A DNA stretch of 49,069 nt, from the NCBI GenBank assembly GCA_028287745.1, contig JAQBPB010000059.1:1-49069 (forward strand), written 5' to 3'. The number at the start of each line of letters is the position of its first letter. The stretch's first letter is position 1. Positions 33,090 to 40,044 of the stretch are shown in pieces. Origin of the DNA: Chloroflexota bacterium (GTDB lineage: Bacteria > Chloroflexota > Chloroflexia > Chloroheliales > Chloroheliaceae). The translations under genes and the position numbers were made by a program. A model generated the notes under the pieces. The model was not told the origin of the DNA, did not search any database, and was given only the letters and a program-made list of their open reading frames with translations.

Positions 33090-33320
33090 ATGATGGTTAA
33101 TCCTTCTGCCAATAAACTGACCGCCCGACTGAAAAAAGTCGGGCCGGATTTTATCGAGTTCGAACTGGCGATAATTGACCCGACCATCACGGGTGATTTA
33201 ATCCTGCCCCCGGCCCAGTTCAAGGCCTTCCTGGTGGAACAAAACGTTACGATTATCGCCGCCACCGAAGAAGAGCATATCCTGAAAATGAAGTTGGACA
33301 GCCTTCTCAACCAGGCATAG
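33090..33320 (+). CDS. dmpK: Phenol hydroxylase assembly protein (DmpK-like)
   Basis: 76 residues; the first is one of two tandem ATG codons (33090 and 33093), preceded by AAGGGAAGG at good spacing. The line DFIEFELAIIDP followed by LILPPAQFKAFLVEQNVTII mirrors the FVEFEFAIGDPEL, LVLP and F-x2-F-x4-V pattern of DmpK/PhhK (P0), which is needed to load iron into the hydroxylase. Classical operons begin with this gene; here it comes last, after the reductase. Without a database search the match rests on short motifs, but size and context support it. Confidence 0.75.
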   Translation: MMVNPSANKLTARLKKVGPDFIEFELAIIDPTITGDLILPPAQFKAFLVEQNVTIIAATEEEHILKMKLDSLLNQA

Positions 33321-33330
33321 TTATAATGCA

Positions 33331-33373
33331 GGCTATTATTATCCCCGGCCCGCGTAAAGGCCGGGTAATAGCC
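33331..33373 (+). terminator. Terminator of the phenol operon
   Basis: GGCTATTA-CCCCGGCC pairs with GGCCGGG-TAATAGCC with a short bulge, right after the dmpK-like stop. No long T-run follows, but this is the last strong hairpin before a gene-poor stretch. Confidence 0.55.
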
Positions 33374-33672
33374 AGGACCGGACCGGCCACTTTTGAAAAC
33401 CCGCCAGGGCAAGCAGAAGTGTCCGGTGCCAGCCCAACCCCTCAGAGCAGCCCGCTTCCCCGGGCATTACGGTTTAGAGTTGGTTCCCTGCTTTATTTGT
33501 AGGTTTATTTATAAATCTAGTAACATCTATTATTGCAAAAATTTAAAACCTTTGTTAAACTATTTTCAACCTTCCTCTTAGCAGAAACTCCTGTTTCTGT
33601 AGTTGTCCTATCTTTTTATTGATGCCTTCCCCCTAAAATTTAATACTCATAAACCTTACGAAAGGGAAATTT
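33374..33672. other. Gap between phenol operon and acetyltransferase
   Basis: About 300 bases becoming A/T-rich from 33490 on. It probably carries the promoter of the acetyltransferase. No gene or RNA was recognised. Confidence 0.5.
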
Positions 33673-34479
33673 ATGTCTTTCAAAGGTACTGAACATACTG
33701 TCGCCGGGATCGAAGCCAACTTTCAGGGTTTCTTAACTGCCATTCCGCCTGCATTGGAGGGCGAATTAAATCAGTTTGGTGGTGTAAGTACCTACTACAC
33801 CGGTGTTCATTTCGCACTTTTTAATGGTGTTATATCCTGCCGGGTAAAGGAATCGGAGTTAGACCAAAGAATACAGGAAACTCAGGAGTACTTCAGGTCC
33901 AAAAACGTACCCATGTTGTGGTGGGTTTTCCCCTCAGATCAACCTTCTAATCTGGTAGAAGCCCTGGAGCGTCACGGTTTTGTTCAAGCAAGCGAAGATC
34001 CGGGCATGGCGGTCCAGTTGGACGGATTACCGGAAATGTCACCTATGCCGGGCCTGGAAATTGTAAAGGGAGAGGATTCTGAAATAATGGACACCTGGGG
34101 CAAGGTGGGGGCTGCGGGTTTTGGGCTGCCGGATTTTGTGGCAGAGCCATTTGGCAGGGCGTGTTTGAAAATTAGCGAACAACAACCGGGGATGGTTTTT
34201 AATTACCTGGCCCTACTTGACGGCCGTCCTGTCGGCACGAGTACGCTTTATTTATCCCAGGATGGGGTAGCCGGGATTTATGATGTGGCGACGCTGGAAG
34301 ACGCCCGGAAACGCGGAATTGGGCGCGCTTTGACGCTGCAACCTTTACTTGAGGCCAGAAACATGGGTTACGACATTGGCATCCTGGGTGCTTCCGAGAT
34401 GGGTCACCCCGTGTACAGGGCTTTAGGTTTTAAGGACTACTGTAAAATTCCCCAATATTTCTGGCAGCCGGAGGAGTAG
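33673..34479 (+). CDS. GNAT-family N-acetyltransferase
   Basis: 268 residues. The C-terminal half (about 125-265) is a GNAT domain: the acetyl-CoA pyrophosphate loop is visible as DARKRGIGRALT (about 217-228), after the beta4 strand GIYDVATL, and YRALGFKDY closes the domain. The N-terminal half is a degenerate GNAT-like region, as in two-domain family members. The acceptor is unknown. ATG 33673 has AAAGGGAAA upstream. A strong terminator follows, so it is a single-gene unit with no evident link to phenol degradation. Confidence 0.85.
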   Translation: MSFKGTEHTVAGIEANFQGFLTAIPPALEGELNQFGGVSTYYTGVHFALFNGVISCRVKESELDQRIQETQEYFRSKNVPMLWWVFPSDQPSNLVEALERHGFVQASEDPGMAVQLDGLPEMSPMPGLEIVKGEDSEIMDTWGKVGAAGFGLPDFVAEPFGRACLKISEQQPGMVFNYLALLDGRPVGTSTLYLSQDGVAGIYDVATLEDARKRGIGRALTLQPLLEARNMGYDIGILGASEMGHPVYRALGFKDYCKIPQYFWQPEE

Positions 34480-34505
34480 TTTCCCAAACCGGGCTTTTTT
34501 ACCGG

Positions 34506-34538
34506 ATAGGCAGGCCGTCCCCAGGGCGGCCTGCCTAT
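34506..34538 (+). terminator. Rho-independent terminator of the acetyltransferase gene
   Basis: ATAGGCAGGCC pairs with GGCCTGCCTAT and is followed by TTTTAT. Confidence 0.85.
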
Positions 34539-34696
34539 TTTATCTGCTCCAAATGTTTTCTTCTCCAGTGCCACTATCCGCAAGTCCTCAAATTTATAAC
34601 CTCAAACACAACGACTTCGACAAAGCGTCATATCCCATTTAGTAGTTGTTTGTGCGGGTTACCACAAAATATTTAATAAAACACAAATTATATTTT

Positions 34697-34736
34697 CAAA
34701 AAAAAGGGATAACGGATAAAAAGCTGCGTTATCCCT
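34697..34736 (-). terminator. Strong terminator of the small secreted peptide gene
   Basis: On the minus strand AGGGATAACG and CGTTATCCCT form a perfect 10-bp stem (34727-34736 with 34705-34714) followed by an uninterrupted T-run. Its position just beyond the peptide stop shows that the tiny gene is a true transcription unit. Confidence 0.85.
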
Positions 34737-34746
34737 CCTTATATTG

Positions 34747-34923
34747 TTACCTACCGGAGGGCGGCGGAATAATCGAGCCTCCTTCGGCCACAATTACATA
34801 ACCACTGTTACCAGCGGTATTGGCTGCCTGGCTGCTGTGGTTGGCCTGGGCGGTTAGAAGACCAAACCCAAGCAACGCGGCCAGCGCGATAGCGGTTACT
34901 TTTTTCTTAAAACTAACTTTCAA
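34747..34923 (-). CDS. Small secreted peptide (58 residues), candidate signalling peptide
   Basis: A short frame on the minus strand, starting at TTG 34923 with AAGGGGG seven bases upstream and ending at TAA 34747. It has a clear Sec signal peptide: basic KVSFKKK, hydrophobic TAIALAALLGFGLL, cleavage after TAQA. The mature peptide would be about 31 residues (NHSSQAANTAGNSGYVIVAE, then GGSIIPPPSGR). There is no cysteine, so it is not a lantibiotic-type or lipoprotein product. It has its own strong terminator. It is divergent from an HTH-WD40 gene, and a TPR protein gene follows that gene. In Firmicutes, Phr/PapR-type pheromone precursors have this size and layout next to TPR receptors. A signalling role is inference; a small surface protein or toxin is possible. 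Confidence 0.75.
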   Translation of the reverse strand: MKVSFKKKVTAIALAALLGFGLLTAQANHSSQAANTAGNSGYVIVAEGGSIIPPPSGR

Positions 34924-35002
34924 TTTTTTACCCCCTTCCCGGCCCTTGCTTGGTTTACCTGCTAACGAGGTGTTCCGAGCCTGAGTCCAGGGTAAAAAAA
35001 GG

Positions 35003-35046
35003 AATTAGCCAGCCGGAATTAAATTTTTAATCAGCGGTGGCTAATT
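35003..35046. promoter_or_regulatory. 9-bp inverted repeat between peptide gene and HTH gene
   Basis: AATTAGCCA (35003-35011) and its exact reverse complement TGGCTAATT (35038-35046) lie 26 bp apart in the divergent promoter region, around an A/T-rich palindromic centre. This could be a bipartite operator for the HTH protein. TTGAAA at 35058-35063 may be a -35 for the plus-strand gene. Confidence 0.5.
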
Positions 35047-35101
35047 TTCTATCTTTTTTGAAAATCAGTAATCTGTTACACTTAATATATTATAAAAACA
35101 A

Positions 35102-35398
35102 GTGAGAAAGTTGGTTGAAATGAAGCCAAATGATATTTATGCAGTTGAAAATTTTGCAAATGAATTAAAGTTAATCCGCCACCTGGTGTCATCAAATGCC
35201 CAAACTTTTTACCAGCAAATTCCGGAAAGTGATTCGGCGGCTTTTAGCAGTTTTGGCACCTATCGCAACTGGGAAAGCGGCAGGAACAGGCCCGATCCCA
35301 CGGAACTAATAATCATAATGCGTTATTTTGCCCGCCGGATACCGGATAAGTTCCGGGTGGAAAATGCCGATAAACTCTGGAGTTTATGGTTGGTGTAA
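35102..35398 (+). CDS. HTH domain, 5' fragment of the split regulator
   Basis: 98 residues from GTG 35102 (ATG 35120 is the alternative start). The segment ELKLIRHLVSS followed by SSFGTYRNWESGRNRPDPTELIIIMRYFARR resembles a compact XRE-type helix-turn-helix with the W-E/S-G-R-x-R-P recognition-to-support transition. The last three codons belong to the left end of the IS256 remnant. The fragment may still bind DNA, since the HTH is complete. A -10-like TATATT just upstream leaves little room for a leader. Confidence 0.65.
   Translation: MRKLVEMKPNDIYAVENFANELKLIRHLVSSNAQTFYQQIPESDSAAFSSFGTYRNWESGRNRPDPTELIIIMRYFARRIPDKFRVENADKLWSLWLV
35381..35388 (+). repeat. Left copy of 8-bp target-site duplication
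   Basis: AGTTTATG abuts the left end of the IS256 remnant; the identical right copy is at 35828-35835. IS256-family elements typically generate 8- or 9-bp duplications. Confidence 0.75.
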
Positions 35399-35827
35399 GA
35401 TAGTTTCTGTAAATTAGCATGAATGATCTGTGGGGAGCAGGTCATGGTATCCTTAGAGTTACCACACTACAAGGAGAAAACCATGACCTACACAGCAGAT
35501 TTTACACTACCGGTCGGCTTTTTGGAACAGCTTTCAGAACAAGGTCTGGAAGCAATCCCTGAAATGATCCACATTTTAATTAACACTGCCATGCTAGCCG
35601 AACGTCAACGGTTTGTGAATGGCGGTCCGTATGAGCGTTCGCTTGAAAGAGCGGCCCACGCTAACGGTTTCAAGCCCCAGACAGTGCTGAAGGTGGAAAA
35701 ACCTACCTAACTTTTGAGGCAGCGTCGTCATAAGAGTTTGAAATGGAATTGTCGACTTATTTTTATTTCTTTGCCGCTACAATGTTAAAGGATACCGCTA
35801 CTTTTACAGAAAGACTCTTGCATAATC
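35389..35827 (+). mobile_element. IS256-family remnant (439 bp, internally deleted)
   Basis: The element is bounded by imperfect terminal inverted repeats: the first 25 bases at 35389 and the reverse complement of the last 25 bases match at 18 positions, including an exact TTTCTGTAAA block. It is flanked by the 8-bp duplication AGTTTATG. It retains only the first 75 residues of the transposase, whereas a full element would be near 1.3-1.4 kb. It is therefore immobile unless helped in trans. Confidence 0.78.
35483..35710 (+). pseudogene. IS256-family transposase, N-terminal fragment
   Basis: 75 residues from ATG 35483, with AAGGAG upstream. The mutator-type N-terminus is recognisable: PEMIHILINTAMLAERQRFVN, then GGPYERS and HANGFKPQTVLK, matching the conserved A-x2-ER and G-x-YER-x-ER-x-G-x-ANGFK-x-KT pattern. 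The frame then ends at 35710; the DDE core is deleted. A related full-length copy elsewhere would be the source. Confidence 0.82.
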
Positions 35828-35835
35828 AGTTTATG
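35828..35835 (+). repeat. Right copy of 8-bp target-site duplication
   Basis: AGTTTATG, identical to 35381-35388, directly follows the right terminal inverted repeat. Confidence 0.75.
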
Positions 35836-35983
35836 CGGCTATGGCAAGCTGACCGAGGGGCAACGAAGCGAGATATTCGACGCGGCCCAAACTGCCCCTT
35901 CTTCGCTCTCCAAACTTGCTCAGGACAACCCGGCGCCCTGCCCGCCTGCGCCGGCAGAAGAATGTCCGCCTTACCGGGTAAAC

Positions 35984-37084
35984 ATGCCTGAGCCGGAGGG
36001 CTGCCGGAATGGCTGGCCGGGGAGTGAGACTGCCCATTTTAAGAAGTTTTATAAGTCCTGCGGCAGGTTGGAAAAGGAGGCTTTTGAAGAACCCCCGGCG
36101 CTCGAACTGGGAAGATATCCCGGCTGGATAACCGGGTTAGCCTGGTCGCCCAACTCTAAAAGCATTGCCGGTATTACGGCGCCGGGAATGGGCTACAACC
36201 TGGCCTCCCTGTTCAGGTTCAAAAATATAACCGGGTTTGCTTCCCATTTGATAATCTGGAGTTTTAGTACCCAGCAAGAAATAAGAAGGGAAATGGCCCA
36301 TTCCGGCTGGGGTGATACCGTTGATTGGAGTAAAGAAGGCCACTGGATAGCTACCGGGGGGCTGGATAAGGTGGTGCGGGTCTGGAATACGCAGACCTGG
36401 CAGTCCGCAAAACTTGAGTTACACCAGGCCAGGGTCTTGCAGGTGCGCTTTCACCCGGCGGAATCAATAATTGCCAGTGTTGATAATGCCGGAGGCGTGT
36501 TATTATGGGATTATATTCATGGTAAGGTTGTAGGACAGTACATTATTGAAAGTGGCAAGCAGGCTACCAGTATCGCCTGGTTGGAGCAAGGCCAAAAACT
36601 GGCGGTCGGTTCCGCTGACGGTTCTATCAATCTACTCGACAGGTCAAACCAAACCCTAACCCGTGAATTAAGGCTCGCCGGTCAGGAAGAATGGATCTGG
36701 TCTATTACTCTTTCGCCCTGTAATGGACTTATTGCTTCGCGTGGTCAGGCCAATACCATCAAAATCTGGCAACTCAACTATCCTGGACCCATCAAAGAAC
36801 TGAAGGGGCTTAAAAAAACCATCAATTGCCTGGAATGGTCCCCGGCCGGTCATTTACTGGCGGCGGCCGGTGATGATGGCATAATTACGATATGGGATAC
36901 CGCGACCTGGCAGGTAAAACATACCCTGAAGTTCAACCAGCACAGCCCGCTCTGGCATAAGCTACCCTACGTTAAAGACCTCAACTATCACCGGTCTATC
37001 AGGACGGTCCGCTGGTCCCCGGATGGCCGGAGCCTGGCTGCTTCCGACAATGCCGGGCGGGTCCTGGTCTGGAAGATTACCTGA
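35984..37084 (+). CDS. WD40-repeat protein, 3' fragment of the split regulator
   Basis: 366 residues from the first in-frame ATG (35984). Coding-like sequence in the same frame continues upstream to 35836 (GYGKLTEGQRSEIFDAAQ), so the protein is truncated compared with the original. Seven WD40 blades are visible, each starting with a segment such as ITGLAWSP, VDWSKEG, VLQVRFHP, SIAWLEQ, IWSITLSP, INCLEWSP or IRTVRWSP and ending in VRVWNT, VLLWD, IKIWQL, ITIWDT or VLVWKI. This forms one closed propeller, a platform for protein binding. No good ribosome site precedes 35984, so expression is doubtful. Confidence 0.78.
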   Translation: MPEPEGCRNGWPGSETAHFKKFYKSCGRLEKEAFEEPPALELGRYPGWITGLAWSPNSKSIAGITAPGMGYNLASLFRFKNITGFASHLIIWSFSTQQEIRREMAHSGWGDTVDWSKEGHWIATGGLDKVVRVWNTQTWQSAKLELHQARVLQVRFHPAESIIASVDNAGGVLLWDYIHGKVVGQYIIESGKQATSIAWLEQGQKLAVGSADGSINLLDRSNQTLTRELRLAGQEEWIWSITLSPCNGLIASRGQANTIKIWQLNYPGPIKELKGLKKTINCLEWSPAGHLLAAAGDDGIITIWDTATWQVKHTLKFNQHSPLWHKLPYVKDLNYHRSIRTVRWSPDGRSLAASDNAGRVLVWKIT

Positions 37085-37174
37085 CCGCTCCGGCTATTAG
37101 AAGGGCAGCTGCACTACGACCCTGGCAACTTTAAAGCTTTTAACACAATATTAAAGAGAGGAGATAGTTCCCTT

Positions 37175-38275
37175 GTGGAAGCCAATCAGCAAGCCCTCGA
37201 TATAGAATTGATGAACGCTTACGTTGCGGTAGAGAATTACCGGGCCCAGGATGCCCTGAACTTTCTGGGTAAACTAGAGTTTTCAAAATTATCTTCCGAT
37301 TTAAAACCTGTTTATTATAGTATTAGCGGCCAGGCCAACGTCCTTTTAAAGAATTTTGAGGCCGGGATAACCGAGCTCCAGGAAGCCCTGGACCTGCTCG
37401 AACACGACCCTAAAGCAACCTACTTGCAGATTGAGCGAGTCCGTAACTGGATTGGTACCGCTTATTATGACCGGAGCGATGTAAACCAGGCTCTCAAACA
37501 GCACCTGCAATGCTTGCAAGCCGTCATAAACCGGCGTGTTGTGGATGCGCGCTTCCGGTTAAAACTTTATCTCAACCTGGGGAACGATTTCCTTATGCTT
37601 GGGAACTGGAAAAGAGCCCTGGAATTTTACCGCCAGGCGCTGCCCCTGGCCGTGAAGGGGGAGGACCGGGAAGACCTGGGCGGTCTTTACTGGGCCATTG
37701 GACTGGCTTACCGGGGCAAGCATAACCTGGCCCGGGCCAAGCTTTACCTGGAGAAAAGCACCCGCCAGTTTAAGGATATAGGTGAATTAAAGCAAAGTGC
37801 CAGGGCACGCAGCCTGCTTGGCCTGGTTATGATTGAGCGGAAAGAGTTTGAACTTGCCGAAGAAACCTTAAAAGAAGCTTTCTCGCTGGCTGACTCTTTC
37901 AAAGATACGGAAAAAGACCTGGTTGCACTTACGAGTGCAAGTGCTAACCTGGCGCTGTTGTACAAGCAGCAAAAAAAGTGGGCCCAGGCGGAAGAATGGG
38001 GAGTCGCCAGCCTTAATTATGCCACCGAACTGGGTAACGACATGCTGCAACTAAGCCAGTCGCAAGCCCAACTGGCTGAAATCAAACTGGCCCTGGGAAA
38101 AAAGGACGAAACGATTGAATTGTTCAACCAGGCGGTAACTAACATTGAGCGGACCCAACTGGCTTCTATAACCCGGCAAATATATTTTCGGTATGGTTCA
38201 TCCCTGAAACAAATGGGCCGGATGAAGGAAGCGGTTGATATAATGAGTAAGAGTGTTCCCCAGGATTGGTTCTAA
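37175..38275 (+). CDS. TPR-repeat protein
   Basis: 366 residues, almost entirely helical tetratricopeptide repeats (for example QALKQHLQCLQAVI, NWKRALEFYRQALPLA, GLAYRGKHNLARAKLYLEKS, RMKEAVDIMSKSV), at least six to eight units. There is no signal peptide and no HTH. The start is GTG 37175 with AGGAG 11 bases upstream. TPR stacks of this kind act as peptide receptors in RRNPP regulators (Rap, PlcR, NprR) or as scaffolds. The gene follows the HTH-WD40 gene at 90 bp, and a small secreted peptide gene lies upstream. A shared pathway is inferred, not shown. Confidence 0.85.
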   Translation: MEANQQALDIELMNAYVAVENYRAQDALNFLGKLEFSKLSSDLKPVYYSISGQANVLLKNFEAGITELQEALDLLEHDPKATYLQIERVRNWIGTAYYDRSDVNQALKQHLQCLQAVINRRVVDARFRLKLYLNLGNDFLMLGNWKRALEFYRQALPLAVKGEDREDLGGLYWAIGLAYRGKHNLARAKLYLEKSTRQFKDIGELKQSARARSLLGLVMIERKEFELAEETLKEAFSLADSFKDTEKDLVALTSASANLALLYKQQKKWAQAEEWGVASLNYATELGNDMLQLSQSQAQLAEIKLALGKKDETIELFNQAVTNIERTQLASITRQIYFRYGSSLKQMGRMKEAVDIMSKSVPQDWF

Positions 38276-38439
38276 AATTCAGCCCAGTATTTTAAGTGGT
38301 CAGCTAGAAATGCAATAAGCAGACCTGCCTATTCGGCCTTTCTTGGAATTAGTTTCAAGCAGTCCCGCAGTCAACCAGTTAATAGATAACAAAAAAGAGG
38401 CACTGCCTGAGCTATGCCCCTTTACCATATTCTTGAATC

Positions 38440-38472
38440 AAGGCTTTGGTAGAAGTTGTACCGCAAAGCCTT
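38440..38472 (+). terminator. Terminator downstream of the TPR gene
   Basis: AAGGCTTTG pairs with CAAAGCCTT, followed by TAATTATT. Confidence 0.65.
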
Positions 38473-38532
38473 TAATTATTGGTCAGTCCTGCCACTACAG
38501 GACTATTCGCCGCTTAGCCGGCCCAGCCTGGC

Positions 38533-38955
38533 CTAGCTATGGAAGCTTTCGGGCGCGGGAACCCGGCCAGTCTGTTTGTTCAAATAGCGCAGTACCGCCT
38601 CGAAAAGCACACCAAGTACATACCACACTACCAGGAACGCCAGAGCTTCCAGCAAAAACGACTTAAATTGGAAAAACAGGCTGGCAATCAAGAGGGATGA
38701 TGCCAGCGGTAGCAACTGGACATAGGCCAGGCCTACCAGGTTATAGCGCAGCGGCAGGTCTACGCCCGTAAGCGCTTTAACAAGCCTGGTGTAAACCAGG
38801 TGCAATACGAACCACAGTGCCAGGAAAGCCAGCGCCTCCAGGAAGAACGACTTGAACTTAAAAAATACCTGGGCCGTAGCGAGCGAGACAATCAGCGGGG
38901 GAAGTTTAAGGGCAACCTGTTGGATTGAAGTTTTGCCGGGCTCTTTTGAAAACAT
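38533..38955 (-). CDS. Small membrane protein with an internal duplication
   Basis: 140 residues, family not recognised. Two halves repeat each other: FFKFKSFFLEALAFLALWFVLHL (about 31-53) and FFQFKSFLLEALAFLVVWYVLGV (about 91-113), each with a preceding hydrophobic helix, so about four transmembrane segments. ATG 38955 is preceded by AAAGGAG. The repeat suggests an antiparallel or pseudo-symmetric channel or scaffold. It stands alone between terminators, and no neighbour hints at its role. Confidence 0.75.
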   Translation of the reverse strand: MFSKEPGKTSIQQVALKLPPLIVSLATAQVFFKFKSFFLEALAFLALWFVLHLVYTRLVKALTGVDLPLRYNLVGLAYVQLLPLASSLLIASLFFQFKSFLLEALAFLVVWYVLGVLFEAVLRYLNKQTGRVPAPESFHS

Positions 38956-39034
38956 GCTTCGTCTCCTTTCTGAGAACGATTCAAAATATTTCTAACGGTT
39001 ATTCTGCATAATAAAGGTGGCTAAAGGTATCAGT

Positions 39035-39313
39035 TTAGTATAAGGATAGTTTAATGTGCGATGTCAGGCCATTAATCTCCAGGTTTGTAAGCAAGTTGCC
39101 TTGCGCCGGATATTTCCTTTTCCTATTTTTAACTGATCTGCTATTACTTAAGAATGTGACCGGTAAATAGAATCCAGGGTGGCGCAGGTTTTCCGGCCTT
39201 CCATTTCGCCCAGGTTTAAGCTGAGCTATTGCCCGTTTTTCCAATTCTGGCGCATCCTGCCTGACCGGCTGTACAAAAGGTCGCGCACATAAACCCCAGT
39301 TCCGGCCGGTCAT
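39035..39313 (-). CDS. Doubtful small hypothetical protein
   Basis: From ATG 39313, which has AAGGAAG at good spacing, the minus strand codes for 92 residues that are basic and low in hydrophobic residues. Nothing in the sequence is recognised. The ribosome site is the only argument in favour; composition and isolation argue against it. Confidence 0.22.
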   Translation of the reverse strand: MTGRNWGLCARPFVQPVRQDAPELEKRAIAQLKPGRNGRPENLRHPGFYLPVTFLSNSRSVKNRKRKYPAQGNLLTNLEINGLTSHIKLSLY

Positions 39314-39599
39314 TATTTCTTCCTTATATCGGTAACTTAAAGAATAGCGCAGGCTTCGGGTTACTCGAGCAGAATAAATCCAGCCTGCGGATGCTGCCGC
39401 CCCTTGAAAGGGATAAGCTTTCCAGATGTAGAAAATCCCCTTCGGTCCGGCAGCCTGGAGTAACAATTGCAGTTACCCTACCAGACCTAAGATTTTTTTG
39501 CAACATAATCGGGCAATGTAGCGGTATTGCCAGGGTTAAGCAAGCTGGGCCGCCCAACCTTAAATAACCGCCATTGCAGCAGCTAGTCGTTTATAGAAA

Positions 39600-39825
39600 C
39601 GGCGCAAACTTTTCTTTAATTGGTACGGGTAAATTTCACTCCGGTAAGAGGTGGTGTAGCTGCCGAAACCGGCAAGGCATGACAAAGGGGAGGGCTTCTT
39701 TTAGTTGCAAGGCAACCTGGTTATCTTTAACTGACTGCCGGGCAACCCCTTTACAGGGCTTTGGGCCAAAAATCTTTTTCAGGATTAGCGCCAGATATTT
39801 GGTTCTGTCCTGGCGTTTTAAGGGT
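39600..39825. ncRNA. Possible structured RNA or decayed element
   Basis: Several stems follow each other: CCGGTAAG and GCCGAAACCGGC elements near 39640-39675, GTTGC/GCAAC at 39704-39716, and CGCCAG/CTGGCG near 39788-39815 followed by TTTTAAG. The density of pairing suggests a structured transcript, but it matches no RNA family I recognise, and no gene follows on the plus strand. Confidence 0.2.
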
Positions 39826-39896
39826 CCGTACTTTTACTGATGGCTATTTACCCTTATTTTGGTATACCGCGCATAGATATTGTCTATAGGGACCAG

Positions 39897-39938
39897 AATA
39901 AAAAATGATAAGGCTGCCCGGTTTTGGGAAGCCTTATC
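39897..39938 (-). terminator. Terminator of the MFS gene (minus strand)
   Basis: On the minus strand GATAAGGCT and AGCCTTATC form a 9-bp stem followed by ATTTTTTATT. Confidence 0.8.
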
Positions 39939-40044
39939 AAAACTCTTATATTATAAAAACCCCGTTACAAAACTCCAATTCTGACAGGCCCAGGCTTTTA
40001 AGAGTGCCCGGTAAGGACAGCCTGTACGGGCCTGGTATAGCGGA

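Larger units (their letters stand above)
35102..37084 (+). pseudogene. HTH-WD40 regulator gene interrupted by an IS256 remnant
   Basis: If the 439-bp insert 35389-35827 and one copy of the 8-bp target repeat (35828-35835) are removed, the frame from 35102 joins without shift to the frame that carries the WD40 protein. The junction reads ADKLWSL-CGYGKLTEGQR. The restored gene would have 1536 bp, exactly 512 codons including the stop: an XRE-like helix-turn-helix (about residues 15-95), a linker and a seven-bladed WD40 propeller. At present the first part stops at 35398 inside the insert and the second part lacks a strong start. Both fragments are listed separately. Confidence 0.75.
38956..40044. 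other. Long intergenic region with hairpins and no firm gene
   Basis: About 1.1 kb. It holds a doubtful minus-strand frame (39035-39313), a cluster of inverted repeats at 39600-39825, and the terminator of the MFS gene at 39897-39938. A long plus-strand frame at 39574 lacks a ribosome site and has an unnatural composition, so it is not annotated. Confidence 0.5.

Noticed and set aside
35743..35991. 82-residue plus-strand frame
   Set aside because: It spans the right end of the IS256 remnant and the resumed HTH-WD40 gene in a different frame; the WD40 frame explains the coding signal.
39615..39680. A riboswitch of the c-di-GMP or cobalamin type
   Set aside because: Short similarities (ACTCCGGTA, GCCGAAACCGGC) do not follow the conserved order of either family, and no gene follows on that strand.
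39574..39840. 88-residue plus-strand frame
   Set aside because: No ribosome site, odd composition rich in Cys, Arg and Trp, and overlap with a cluster of hairpins.
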